Source of the DNA: Fasciolopsis buskii
Taxonomy: Eukaryota; Platyhelminthes; Trematoda; Plagiorchiida; Fasciolidae
Assembly: GCA_008360955.1 (NCBI GenBank)
Contig: LUCM01006746.1
Coordinates: forward strand, 1-64,000
Direction of reading: 5' to 3'
Length of the DNA: 64,000 nt
Position 1 is the stretch's first letter. Each line of letters begins with the position of its first letter. Positions 12,879 to 23,721 of this stretch are shown piece by piece. Under the pieces are notes generated by a model. The model saw nothing but the letters and a program-made list of their open reading frames with translations, was not told the DNA's origin and ran no database searches. A program made the position numbers and the translations under genes.

Positions 12879-15329
12879 GGTCACTTTGGTCGTAGACAGT
12901 AACTTGCTGTCGCCCGGCTCGTTACCACATCTGATCTGGTGGGAATTTATGTGGTTCTATGCCACTTTAAGTTTCAAGATCAATGTTACCGGTCTTCCCC
13001 TCCGTGTACTGGTCCTAATGGCTACGGGATATGTCCCTTCCACCGCACTCAAGCTTCAAGCATGTCCTAAAAAAGTTAATGTAGAAACCAGTGACGCGAT
13101 AAAATTGGCTCACGTAATCGTTTGGAGATTTGCCTATAGATGAAGTGTTCTATTGGTCCACTTTTCGAAACACCGGGCACCCGAAATAGGCATTATTGGA
13201 CTACATGTTAAAGAAATAAACCTAATATTTTGAAAAATCCTGATCCAAAGTAATAAGATAAATGAATGAAAGTATCTCGGCCACCTGTATGGGAGGGATT
13301 CTGATAATGAGCTTGCTCGTTTTCAAAAAAGGTGTCAGTTAGCTGTAAGCCTTTATGCTGACCGATTTTCCTCCTTATTTATTTTATACCAAGTTGAATC
13401 AACAAACGGGTTTATTTACTAAATTACCAATAATTTTTAGCCTGTTCATGATTTGCGGATAAAACCATGGGTGACCGATTAAAGTAATATTTGGAGAATA
13501 GATGAAAAGCTTGAAAACACTAAGGTGTATTGGAATACCTCTTTTTCCGCTCACGGAAGCCAGTAGTGAGATCACATGCCATTTGGTTTCAGTTTACAAG
13601 TGGACAAATGGAGGAAAGTGAGATTGGCCTTCCTAGAGCATTCTAGGCACTTTTGCACCAGAAACGAGAGGAGGGAACTATCGATTTGCCAACGCAATAG
13701 TGGTTTCGGCACAATATTTGTGCACAAACAACTTATTACAGAAGCTGCCAAGGTAATCTTTATTGTAGTTCCTAGGTCGCTGTTTTTTCGGCCAAGAGTT
13801 CAAATTGAGGCTATGGTCTCCCACGCGAGGTGTACAGTAAACCTTTCATGCACCGTGAAATATTCGCAAAGTCCTCTGAATCATATTAGAATCTAGAAAT
13901 ATGCATTTTTGTTACACTATATCAGAATAAATGACGCAAAACGCCCTATACTCCTAGATCAAAAAGGAAACTGCAAATTTTTTAAGAAGTTTATAGTTGC
14001 GCTTCTCGTCAGCAATCACAGAAGTCTTTTTGATGATTTGATGCGCTATCAAATGATGAATGAGGGGAGTAATGGGCAGTATCACAGTCAGGCGGCAGAG
14101 CAAGAGTCGATTTGACAGGATTTGTAACATTCAATCCCATGCGCACGCGTTATTGGAAGTAAAATATAGGAAATCGTTGGTAAAAATAAAAATTCCTGTT
14201 TGCTACACCCAAATAGAGCTAAGAGCGATTTCTGCTTTGAGTGTTTAAGTCGCCCAAGGCCAGTTTGATACTACTGTTTTGGGTCCGTATGAATAGAATG
14301 AGGAACAATATTTCTTGCTGGCATTTTGAAAATTATAGATAGGACCAAGATAGCAATGTATATGCTACAGATTGTTGATTTTGTAAATTCGGAGTCACCT
14401 CCAGATAAAAAGAGAACAGGCGGATTTTGAGATGACTGCCAGAAATCATAAAATTCGAATAACATTATTAGGGGGAGGTTGAAATTTTATCCAAAAATTA
14501 CGATGGCCCTTTCGTTTCGTTTATAGAAATCTCATTAGTGACATTTGTGTAACCTGGCATACAATGTAGAGTCTTCAAAAAGAAGCAAGCATAATCGGAT
14601 TAAGTATACAGACAGATAGGAATGAAATATTTTAGGCCATATTGAGCCAATAAAAATTGCATTTTTGGTGACCAATGTAGCCAAAGGTTCTGACTGTAGT
14701 TTCAGGCCGAAGGTTTCTGGACTCTATCGCATCCGATTCCCGACACTGATCACGTGATGTCGACTGTGGGGGTTTACTGACCAGCTGACAGAGCGGCCAT
14801 CTATTCCGCATTGGGCAAGTAGATATGCTGCATGTTGTTGTTAGTCCTATGACTTAATCCGGTATAACCAAGAGAAAATAATTTGCGGACAAAATTAGCG
14901 CATTGTTCATGGCATCAGGTGATATGTCACGTGACCGCAAATTAAGTCTCTGCTTAGAGGATTTCTTTGGCGTGCCTCAACCGTTATTCCGGAGAGTCAA
15001 ACATTTTCATGTATGCACTAAGAAACAGTTTTTGGCATCGCATTTTAATTACAGCTGACGGCTGCCAACGTTGGATATGCACATCTTCAAAGGTAGCGCA
15101 CACGTAGTTTCGATTACGTGAATTCACTTAAAACATTTTTGAAGGTATGTATTCATACAACCGTGAATTATATCAAAGAAAACGAAGTTTTTTGCCTTGT
15201 TTCCTTTTTTGTTCTCTGCTGTAACCATGAGTGAAGAGTAAAGTTTCAATGTAGGTTGGATGTAGGAAGTATTAAATTTTGGGGTTTTGATTCATTTGTT
15301 ACTCTACACCACTGAGGTTGTCCATAAAT
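12879..15329. other. no recognised feature
   Basis: The 106-codon frame at 13576-13896 and its neighbours have no motif, no repeated structure and no strong splice signals. They are treated as chance openings. Confidence 0.3.
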
Positions 15330-15730
15330 AACAACCGTTTCCATCTGTTGGCAAAGAGTGGACAGGAGAAAAAACAATTAGCTTTTTTCACGTGGATCGT
15401 GGCATTTGTCCCGTGTGTCGACATTTTAAGAAAATCGGATGGCACATTGGTCCTTATACTGACCCTACCAATGCCAAATCGTCCGACGTCAAAATCTGCC
15501 CTCGAAAACGGTACACATTTAATCAGTTTCTTGGCCAATTTCGACCGGAAAACGTAGATTCAAAGGCCTCTAAAAATAACCCCACGAACTTGTTTCGTTT
15601 GTGTACTTTTAAGGCAACCGAGCTAGGTCACATGAAAAATTACGATGCACGCGTTACAGGCAGTCGGTCACGTGAAGAGAAAGAGCAAGTGGAAGGCAAA
15701 CGTGAAAAGCTAACGAGTCTTATGACATAG
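15330..15730 (+). other. unidentified open frame with a CPxC...H motif
   Basis: One frame runs open for about 133 codons to a TAG, without an ATG near its left end, so it would have to be an exon or a remnant. It contains GICPVCRHFKKIGWHIG, a CxxC followed by His at +2, and then a basic region and a charged C-terminus (SREEKEQVEGKREK). The spacing does not complete a standard zinc finger. An opposite-strand frame overlaps at 15538-15299. The length is unusual for this window and the residue mix is protein-like, but no family is recognised. A host exon or a retroelement ORF1 fragment is possible. Confidence 0.25.
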
Positions 15731-16539
15731 TCAAACAAAGTTCTGAGTTCAAAGTACAATTCCCAATGTGCTATTCATTCTATCCACATACAGATCCCAA
15801 AATTGAAATGTTTTCTTGACGACTTCGGAACACGTCCGGGAATGTTATTATGTTGATTCTGTTTTCTGCCTTTTCTTAGACTGAACAGGATTTAATCAGT
15901 TTTTGTTGATGGCGATCAGGGAATGTAATACATACAATATAAGCTGTGTAAAATATCCATAAACAAGCCCTTTATAAACAGTTGAGCTGAATCGTTTTCT
16001 AACTGGCATAAAAAACATCTCACAAAGATAAACCTAGTGGGGTTATCATAGTTGCACCATTTGATGGTTGGTGACCTTGGTCGTTAAACTTGAAACAAGA
16101 CATTTTAGGAACAGTAAGTTATTGGTTGTTTCAGTTCCTATGAGAGGCCTGTGGCGACCGCACGGATGGCCTTATAGCGACACAAGTAATCGATGGCCCT
16201 AGCCAGTGCAAAATTGGTAAAAGGTGAATTGACTTCCGTCGGAAACGTCTGTTGACTTCACACATTTAGTTCTTTAAAAATTACGTTTTTGTCTTATTTG
16301 TTTAGCTGATTTCAGCGATCCTTTTACCTGAGTTTATACTGCCCGACACGGTAAAATGCCTGTGTCGAGAATGAATCACAAAATTTCACTTCTATGTATT
16401 TTAGACAGCATGCGTTCAAGCAATGTTTGTTGCCATGGCTCGAATCTGTTCGAACGTGGTTCAGTCTGTTGAGTCTTACAGTATTTAACATAAAGGTCCT
16501 ATATCTGATGTGTTTCATCCTTTTCCTTTGTCCATGGCC
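15731..16539. other. no recognised feature
   Basis: AT-rich sequence without frames of note. The minus frame 16605-16324 partly lies over the SINE head and is not considered real. Confidence 0.3.
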
Positions 16540-16722
16540 GGCGGTGGCCAAACGGTTAGGGTAGTGAAGTTTGGACGTAATGATCGCGGGTTCGAATCCC
16601 CCCATCGCCAGTCAACTTCCCCACTTGGCAGCCCTCTGCTGGCCGCGGCCCCTATCCTGGAAATTGATGTACATTGTTGTTTCATTAATAAAAAGGAAGT
16701 GAAAAATAGAAAATAAAAAACA
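16540..16722 (+). repeat. tRNA-headed SINE, copy 1
   Basis: The first 71 bases have tRNA form. A perfect 7-bp acceptor (GGCGGTG with CATCGCC, one G-T pair) is followed by A, with an A-box-like TGGCCAAACGG and a canonical B box, GGTTCGAATCC. One C-C mismatch in the T stem and a poor D stem argue against a functional tRNA. After the head comes a GC-rich body containing CTGGCCGCGGCC, then an A-rich tail to about 16722. The head and the GGCCGCGGC body motif recur on the minus strand at 29123-29238, so this is a dispersed element. Such SINEs are transcribed from the internal RNA polymerase III promoter and rely on a LINE for retrotransposition. Confidence 0.7.
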
Positions 16723-19418
16723 AAAGTTGGAGTGTATGATTTAAATGTTTTCACTTGATGACAAAAACTAATCTGTTGAGAGGGGTTATTCCTGTCTTTT
16801 CTCGGTTCTGATGAAATGATGCATGCCTTTTTGTTGCTCTGCTAACCGTTTTTTATATTCTGGCCTCACCAATTTACTAGTTGACTCTCTAGAACACGGT
16901 GCTGTTTTCTTATGTTCATCTGAGTTCTCGCAACTGATAGTAAAGGCGCTTCAGGGGATTTTTAAGTTAATTTATCTATCGTAGGCGTAAAAACAGCAAT
17001 TTTAAGCCCGAGAGGTCAAATGCATAAAAATGATCGGTCTCCTGAACGAATATTCGTTACTGATTGTGCTCATCACCAACATTTTTCTCACTCGTAAACT
17101 GTCCGGTTTTTCTCGAAACTCTTCATTTCCAGGTTACACCATAGTGAAGGTCTTCCTGAAACTCATACAACGAGCGTTATGTGAACAATTTCCATTTCGG
17201 TAGGCAGCAGAATGGGAGAGTAAATACTTGGACTTGCATTCGTTTCATTTAGCGAGAACTGACGAATGTTTTCACTAGTAAGCCTCATGTTTCTGAGTTA
17301 TCCAGTGAGCTGGTAGGTTAGAAATTTAGTCACTATCCCATTTCAGCCACTATATATATTCTTATTCTTATATTCTGATATATATATATATATTTATATT
17401 AACCATGACGTATAACGAGCGCGTTAGGAGGAGCAACTTGAGATTAACTCACAGCAATTTGGCTCTTATTTTGCTGAGAATCCAAAATCAGTAAGCCCTG
17501 GCGATCGATGAGGTCCTCACTATCCTTCAGTAAATTTTATCGTGTCGAAGTGGCATCCGACACCTCCAAGGTGAAACTGCTTTTACTTCATACTTCAAGA
17601 AATTTTAGAATTTCGAAGTCAGTATCCATTGGTTAAGTACCCCATTTAGTCATCACTCCAAGACGCAAAACATTTTAAATAGCATCATCTATGAAACATA
17701 CCCTCCACCCAAGTGTACTGTTATTCGATCTACGTCAAACTGAAAGAAAACCTCTCTACTCAGGAAAATATAATTACTAAATTCTGGTAAAGTGAAACAG
17801 GAGACTTCCTTCGGAAACTACCGTTTTTTATATTAGCTGATTTCTTAGAATGAAGGAAGTATATCCGTTAACACATCTGTAAAGTTCCCCCAATCTGGAA
17901 TGCAATCTCTTTTGACCCATTGGTAATGCCCTTCTAGTTTTATTCTTGTAAGAATGAATAATTTGGACGAGAATAAGGATGCAGGACAACTTTATCAACG
18001 AATTTCCTTCTAGAAATGTCCATTTTGTGTTTTCCAGTTCGCCACATGCCATTCATTCGTCAACAAAATAAACGAGTCCTTAGATTGAGACGATCAGCAT
18101 TTTCTACCATTGAGCATGGTGATTATATTCAATGCTTTATTGCGCGATTAGTTCATGTTACATATCTGGTGAAACTTGAAGGGTTTAAATATTCCAGTCT
18201 TTCTGGACGGTGGTGCATGAAGCCTCGGTATTAATCTGCCTCAGGATTAAAGAAGAGACTTTCTGTCATATAATTCTAATGTGAATACAATTTTCTTTAT
18301 GGCCACTTTTGGACATGACTGATTTCTTCCATAAAAATCGTGGACTTGCAGTAGTTTATTCTGTTTATATGATGTAAATGATAGCCTTGTTTGGTTTAAA
18401 AAGCTTGAAAAGTTTGAAGCCAAACTTTTAAATCGATGGATGTTTTGAAATCAGTTCCTCATCCTCTACATTAGGCTCCAAAAGATTCTACTGTTTCTCG
18501 CTCATGGCTTCAGTGTCGCGGTAATAGCTTAAGCGATTAGCGCAGCGCGCTTAAATAAGCTTGGCTCAGGATCGACTTTGTTTTAAGTGAAGGTCCTTCA
18601 TAAACGGAAATTTTTCTGTAATGGTCGTACATGAATGTTAGGTTTCAGTTTACACAAAATACTCCAATTAACAAATAATAACCTTCAGCCTGCCAACACC
18701 TGCGTAATCGTGGGTAGCACGCTCGATCAAATAGGTGCTTTTGTTGGATAAGCGAGTTTGTTGTCATTTATGGATTTAAATAAGCCTAAATTCTAAATCC
18801 CTTTCAAAACCTTGTGCTCTAGTGGTGTTTCATTTTTCATGTTCCCATGAGTTTATCTAGATAACAGACAATAAATATACTCAGGCAAACCTGTGAATAA
18901 ATTTGTTATTTTCTGAGGCCTCTTTACATCTAGCACTTACCAGAGCCTTAATAATGTTCAAAGTGAAAACTTGTGAATTGGCACCAACCATGTTATGATG
19001 TGATTGTGTATCACTGAAAAAGAGCTCGCTCACCAATATCTGATTGCGATCTTACCTTCGTACTTGCAATTCAGGCCCTTCCTTTGGTGACGTTGTGCGC
19101 CAATTTTCGTTCCATTCAATTTTTATTCTTGATGGATGTGAAATATTGTGATTTTTAGGCAGATGATTTTGTTTTGTGATTGAAATGCAGGCAAAAATCC
19201 TAAACTTTTTTGCATTTGCCGCCCACTTCTTCTTGTTCTCTAATTATTCAAAAAATCTGTTGCCTTATATGAAAAAATGCGGAGCGTTGTGCAATATTTA
19301 CGACAGGGTTGGGCGTTTTTCTCTCTGAAAAGTATTATGAGAAAGGTTAAAACACAGGACCGAGAAATTGAGTGATTGTGGTAGGTCTTTGGTCTCCTAG
19401 TAATAATGTGCATTTTTC
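16723..19418. other. no recognised feature apart from an AT microsatellite
   Basis: Short frames only. Around 18515-18570 a GC-containing patch (AGCTTAAGCGATTAGCGCAG) faintly resembles a tRNA A box, but no B box follows. Confidence 0.3.
17376..17396. repeat. (AT)n microsatellite
   Basis: An uninterrupted run of AT dinucleotides occurs within a broader TATATT-rich stretch from about 17350. Confidence 0.8.
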
Positions 19419-19931
19419 ATGTGTATGCATGGACCATATTTATTGATGCAACCATCATGTGTACGCAAACATTGCCTTCATGCACCATTGTCGTGGACGA
19501 ACGGTTTTTTATTTCATTTCGCTGCATCATTAAAAGATCGCATGCATGCAGGAGGGCCACAAATGATAGGCAGAGAGATGAATGACATAAAGCAAACTGA
19601 ACATAAACAGCACAAAGATGATCGAAAAACCACGGCTAATTCTCCCTGTACCCATTACATGGTCTTCGGATTGCAAACCATACTGGACTCATTGGTGATG
19701 GATTGTCAGAATGCGTTTCAGTTGATTTTTCCATCCATTTTATACAGTTTGGTATGTTTTCACCTACAGGACTGCCTAATACTTGACCTTGTTGCTGGAG
19801 TGGTTGCACTGGATTATTATATCATGCGGTACTGGCACAAGCAGACATTCATTAATTGGTTCATCTCAAATGACAATTTTCACCTAATTCTTTTGATTGT
19901 CCTTCATCGAATAGCTTCCGCAAAAACCTGA
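19419..19931 (+). other. 170-codon open frame of unknown nature
   Basis: This is the longest single open frame outside a recognised element apart from the CR1-derived ones. The first third is rich in His, Cys and Met (the M-C-M-H-G beginning), the middle is hydrophilic (about residues 55-80, Q-H-K-D-D-R-K-T), and the C-terminal half is hydrophobic with two or three possible membrane segments (for example LIFPSILYSLVCFHLQDCL). No motif, signal peptide or domain is recognised, and codon use is not obviously gene-like. It ends about 125 bp before the left inverted arm of CR1 copy A, so it might be 5' flanking sequence of that insertion. A chance opening remains quite possible. Confidence 0.2.
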
Positions 19932-20056
19932 TCAAAAACAGAAATGCAGATGTATTGTGTTGTGGCGTGTTCACGTTTTGTAAACTATGGCGAACACTAT
20001 AACCATATAGTCAGTGAATCAGATTGTGTTGTAATGTATTGTTTAGACTGTTGCGT

Positions 20057-20264
20057 ACAATGAATGATGTCGCATTTCAGTCAAAAAATATGAAGGTAAA
20101 AAAAATTAGGAACACAAAATAAAACAAAAAATGCATTCACCATCTCGTGAAAAATATAAAATAACTCATTCAGGAATAATCATAGCACATTATGATATGT
20201 TACTCAGGAATTCGGCTGTAACACGGCCTCGGTTCGTCAAAATTTGTCCTAAACATGGAGCAGC
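20057..20264 (-). repeat. inverted 208-bp copy of the CR1 copy A 3' end (left arm)
   Basis: This segment is the reverse complement of 22551-22758, with about 8 mismatches in 208 positions (about 96% by eye). It includes the antisense of the last coding residues of the LINE (the N-R-G-R-V-T-A-E-F-L end) and its 3' untranslated tail. Its inner edge abuts the sense-strand LINE body directly, giving a head-to-head arrangement. The plus-strand frame beginning at 20131 runs through this antisense segment into the endonuclease region, so its first 45 or so residues are not native LINE protein. Confidence 0.85.
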
Positions 20265-20330
20265 TCTTAAATGCACCCTTCCAGCCGGGATGTTCATTTC
20301 GGCATTGTTGAGTACCGACATCCGCTCTCT

Positions 20331-21039
20331 GCTTACGAAAACGTCGCATCTGTCCCTCACACTTCAATCACCGATCCATGTTCACACGTGTGTCGTCTGT
20401 ATACAAGAATCTTGGCTGAACCCGGATATCGCTGATGCACTCGTGTCGATAGACAGCCTCAGACTCCATCGGCAGAGCGGATTTTCGGACAAGAAGAAGA
20501 CTGGAGGCGGTTTGGCAGTATACATAAACTCCTTCTGGTCTGGAAACTTCGAAGTTGTTTATACGTACTCGCTAAACGGAACCGACTGTCTCGTGACACA
20601 ATGTCATCCTAGTTTTTCTCGCCATATAAGCACTATCATAACGAATTTATACATTGTCTCTTTTAGCTCGCAACAAAATATCGCACCTTCTTTCGACTCT
20701 TTTCTTATTGTTCCTCTTCCTGAGGATAATCTGCATATTGTCGTAGATGATTTCAACCACTAATCTATCCTATCACTGACTGTGTTTGACTTGACTGACC
20801 TCTGCGTTCCTCCCACCATAGGCGGCTCCATTTTAGATAGAGCTATTACCAACCACCCTAATTTATTTTCCCCGAAACTGCGTGCCCCAATTTCAAGTGG
20901 TGATCACTGTCTGTTCCTGTTAAGGCCTAAAATATACTCCAGCCCAGCTTTCCACTCCTTCAGGCGAACAAATCAAATCCAAGTTCGTCTCCGTAACTTT
21001 TCACACGATAACCTTATTAATATTCAGAAATCCCTTTGA
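20331..21039 (+). pseudogene. CR1-like endonuclease domain remnant (copy A)
   Basis: The frame 20131-20763 continues after a TAA at 20761-20763 into 20782-21039. Visible landmarks are CIQESWLNP (the catalytic Glu of AP endonuclease-like LINE nucleases), GGGLAVYI, VVDDFNH in place of the usual GDFNH, and SGDHCLF in place of the SDH motif near the end. The family nicks target DNA to prime reverse transcription. The stop after VVDDFNH and the G-to-D change in the GDFN box show that it is a remnant. The region upstream of about 20331 in this frame is antisense repeat plus a short linker. Confidence 0.8.
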
Positions 21040-21236
21040 CTCGCATCTACCTGATTCTCTTTTGAACCCCTGCTCATTGACAATGTCAAATTTTCACAGA
21101 GATGGCCAACACAATCTTTGATACCTTCTGCCTCTCAGAAACATTATTCATCTTAAATGACCGTATCTCCACCCAAAAACTGAAATCTTTGAGAATATGC
21201 TAGGAGCACTTCTACAAATCCCATAATAACTCAAGC

Positions 21237-21928
21237 GTGTGGTATATTTCCAACCTGATAAAAACTGAAATCAAACACAACGACACTATATTCTTCAGTC
21301 AACTCCCGAGTGGCAACAATAATCGATTCCTAAGGCAAGGCATTCGAATTATGTGTATGGAGAAGCAGAAACACGCAAAATCTGCGGATGTCGACGGCAT
21401 AAACCGTACTCTCAACCATCCTCCCACTTATACCACAGGATTTGATCCTGACAGTCTGTCTTCAGCACCTTTAAGGCATGGTGCTGTGGCTCTGACCGAT
21501 GCATTCACTTCTCTGATTAACTCATCATTAATCTCGTCTTTTATCCCTGACTGTTGGAGAACCGTCACTATTGTTCCTATCCCAAAATCTAGCAGTTCTA
21601 CTGCTTTAGCAAAACGTTTGCGCCCCATCGCCTTAACGTCTTCTGGTCTTAAACTGACCGAGCGTGCTATACTTAAATGTCTGCATTTTCTATGTATCCT
21701 CCTGACGACCCTTTTCAGTTTGCCTTTAAATCTAACAGGTCCACTTTGGACGCCGTCACCTCCCTCGTTCACCACATTTGTAAGTCCTTAAACGCATCAA
21801 TGAAATCTATGCGTTGCGCCTTTCTGGACTGTTCGTCGGCATTTGATTCGGTCCCACGGTCTCTTCTACTTCACAAACTGGAAACATTTCGTCGTCCCAG
21901 ACCTATATTAGCATGGCTGTCTGATTGA
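21237..21928 (+). pseudogene. CR1-like reverse transcriptase remnant (copy A)
   Basis: Two overlapping frames (21237-21791 and 21677-21928) join by a +1 shift near 21700. The first holds PDCWRTVTIVPIPKSSSSTA and RPIALTSSGLKLTERAI, the RT0-RT2 landmarks. The second holds FKSNRSTLDAVTSLVHHI and CAFLDCSSAFDSVPRSLL, which contains the first catalytic Asp (motif A). The frame then runs LETF into a stop, and the stretch that should carry the YADD motif is missing. Reverse transcriptase would copy the LINE RNA at the target site; this one cannot be active. Confidence 0.85.
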
Positions 21929-22178
21929 AAGAATTTTTCGAAGAACCTATCTTCTGTTTGTGATTTCTTTGCAAGAGCTGCTTTAAATCTCAACACATCT
22001 AAATGTTTCGAATTTCTCTTCTCTCTCTCTCTCTCGGTCAGCCTACCCATCCGAAGCGTCTTCCATCAAGTCAAAAACTCTTACCAAGATTGATTATGCG
22101 AAATATCTAAGAGTCACTAATGATAAAATTTTGAAGTGGACTTCTCACATCTCTACCTGTATAAAGAAACTCTGATAG

Positions 22179-22625
22179 TTGTCATTTCAAATCAGGAAGC
22201 TTCGGCACTACAAGGCGAAACAAACTACCATCTCCCGATTTGTATACCGAGGAGCTTTTCCAATCCTTCTTTACTGTCCTCCTGTTATTTGTCCAGGTTT
22301 ACTTAGAAAAGACTTTAAAATTCTTCGCCAAGTGTTATCAGTTATTAGCCGTGTGTCCTGCGTAACACTGACTAAATTTTCCCTAAATCTGTGTGATCAT
22401 CAATTATCGGCATGTGAGAAATTTGCTCACAAAATTTTTTCAGATCCCACGCATCCTCTGCACAATGATTCTGCAAAGTGTCGCTCTCATATTTCTACAC
22501 GATCCGCTTTTCGTTCCATACCCTCTAATATCAACACCTATAGGAACCCCGCTGTTCCATGTTTAGAACAAATTTTGACGAACCGAGGCCGTGTTACAGC
22601 CGAATTCCTGCGCAACATTTCATAA
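22179..22625 (+). pseudogene. CR1-like ORF2 C-terminal region (copy A)
   Basis: This is a 148-codon open frame ending at TAA 22623-22625. It aligns with the C-terminal part of copy C and with the 3' fragment of copy B: shared positions include ACEKF, THPL, a C/S-R-S-H/R-I/V-x-T-R-S-x-F-R-x-I-P block and a final N-I-S-like end. It lies in a different frame from the RT segment. The function of this region in CR1 ORF2 is not well defined. Confidence 0.75.
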
Positions 22626-22758
22626 TGTGCTATGATTATTCCTGAATGAGTTATTTTATATTTTTCACGAGGTGGTGAATGCATTTTTTGTTTTATTTTG
22701 TGTTCCTAATTTTTTTTAACTTCATATTTTTTGACTGAAATGCGACATTATTCATTGT

Positions 22759-23630
22759 GCTTAAATTTTTACATGGTGCGACCCGTCTGGGTGTCTTGAA
22801 TCGTTTCGTATGAATGCATATGATTGGGCTTATAATTTTACTTTTGTTCTGTGTTTTGAGTGGTATATTTCCAGCAAATTTCTTGATTTCATATCCGCTT
22901 ATATGATCCGTTAGGCGTTTACTTCATTTCAACTGATGCAGGGCGATTCAGTCCGCTCCGACATATTGAAAAGCGTTTGGTATGTTAAATGCCTTCGATT
23001 TGGTCGCAGTTCCCAGCTTCTAATTTTAAGCGCACAGCGCAGGTGGTAGTTTCTCATTCCCTATTTCGGACAGAAGTAATGTTCGGTTAAATGAAGCAGT
23101 AAATACGAAAGTAGCTTGTGATAGCACGGTTTAGACTCTGAAGATCAGTGCTTAAATGCCCTGTTGATGGGGACCGATTAAAAGGTCATACTAGTTGCAT
23201 ACAGAAGACTTAACATAAGTGAGCGATATTGCAGTCGAAAGAATCAAACTGTTGTTGGACGTCCAACAACAGCTGATGATTGATGAAACGTTCACGTGCT
23301 GTGTATGGTCATGTGATTTATCTAGATTATTTTAACTTTTTATGCTATCATAAAAATTTCTGTGACTTTTTCGCCTTCCAAAACTAGATTGCTTTAATCA
23401 TCCTCCGATGTTCCCGTTATTGAACTGAATAGCCAATTTTGCAGGGCATTTGGTGGGTATCTCTGATCGGATTATTTCATTTAAATTTGCTGAACGCGTT
23501 TCATCATTCATACTCGCAGTGTCTCATGAACTGGAATGTTTGCGAGAACTAGATTTTTAATGAAAATAATGATGCACTAGCATGTATCTGGCTTCGAATT
23601 TTAGCCAGCACTTTGTAATTTGCTCTCTAG
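22759..23630. other. no recognised gene; contains a 24-bp perfect palindrome
   Basis: Nothing coding is recognised. The palindrome at 23249-23272 is listed separately. Confidence 0.3.
23249..23272. repeat. 24-bp perfect palindrome
   Basis: CTGTTGTTGGAC is followed immediately by its exact reverse complement. It can form a cruciform or a loopless hairpin, and could be a dimeric protein-binding site. CTGATGA and GAAAC follow within 20 bases (see rejected items). Confidence 0.8.
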
Positions 23631-23721
23631 GTGCCGATTCATGCAGACTTTTCATTGCGAAGCTACCGACACCCTTTGCATACCGCCACTGGCCAATGTG
23701 ATTACGTCTACAGTTATGCAG
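23631..23721 (+). other. possible internal exon, unidentified
   Basis: The exon would begin after a pyrimidine-rich acceptor (TTTGCTCTCTAG at 23630) and end at CAG followed by GTTTAG. It is open for 30 codons and includes HADFSLRSYRHPLHTATGQ; one frame stays open to 23834 if unspliced. The product is not recognised. The acceptor is good and the donor moderate. Confidence 0.18.

Larger units (their letters stand above)
20265..22758 (+). mobile_element. CR1-like LINE, copy A (5'-truncated, internally deleted)
   Basis: Broken frames read, in order, an apurinic-type endonuclease, a reverse transcriptase and a C-terminal region, followed by a 3' tail ending ATTATTCATTGT. The style (SWLNP, GGGLAVY, SAFDSVPR) is that of the CR1/Jockey group. 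The ORF1 region and the very start of ORF2 are missing. Compared with copy C (57200-58745), about 210 bp around the YADDV box are deleted near 21925-21935, removing the catalytic aspartates, so the copy is dead. Both outer ends of the 20057-22758 composite are LINE 3' ends. No clear target-site duplication is seen outside them. Confidence 0.85.

Noticed and set aside
13576..13896. 106-codon plus-strand frame
   Set aside because: No motif, weak splice context and unremarkable composition; probably chance.
16540..16610. Functional tRNA gene
   Set aside because: Acceptor pairing is good, but the T stem has a C-C mismatch, the D stem does not pair and the sequence continues into a SINE body repeated elsewhere.
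21428..21775. 115-codon minus-strand frame
   Set aside because: It is the antisense shadow of the CR1 reverse transcriptase.
20057..22758. DNA transposon with terminal inverted repeats carrying an RT
   Set aside because: The arms are the LINE's own 3' coding end and tail, no transposase is present and no target-site duplication is seen.
23268..23310. Hammerhead-ribozyme-like core (CTGATGA, GAAAC and an ACG/CGT stem) just after the palindrome
   Set aside because: The stem II equivalent (TTGAT) cannot pair, the base after stem III is G rather than the required A/C/U, and stem I would have only 4 bp.
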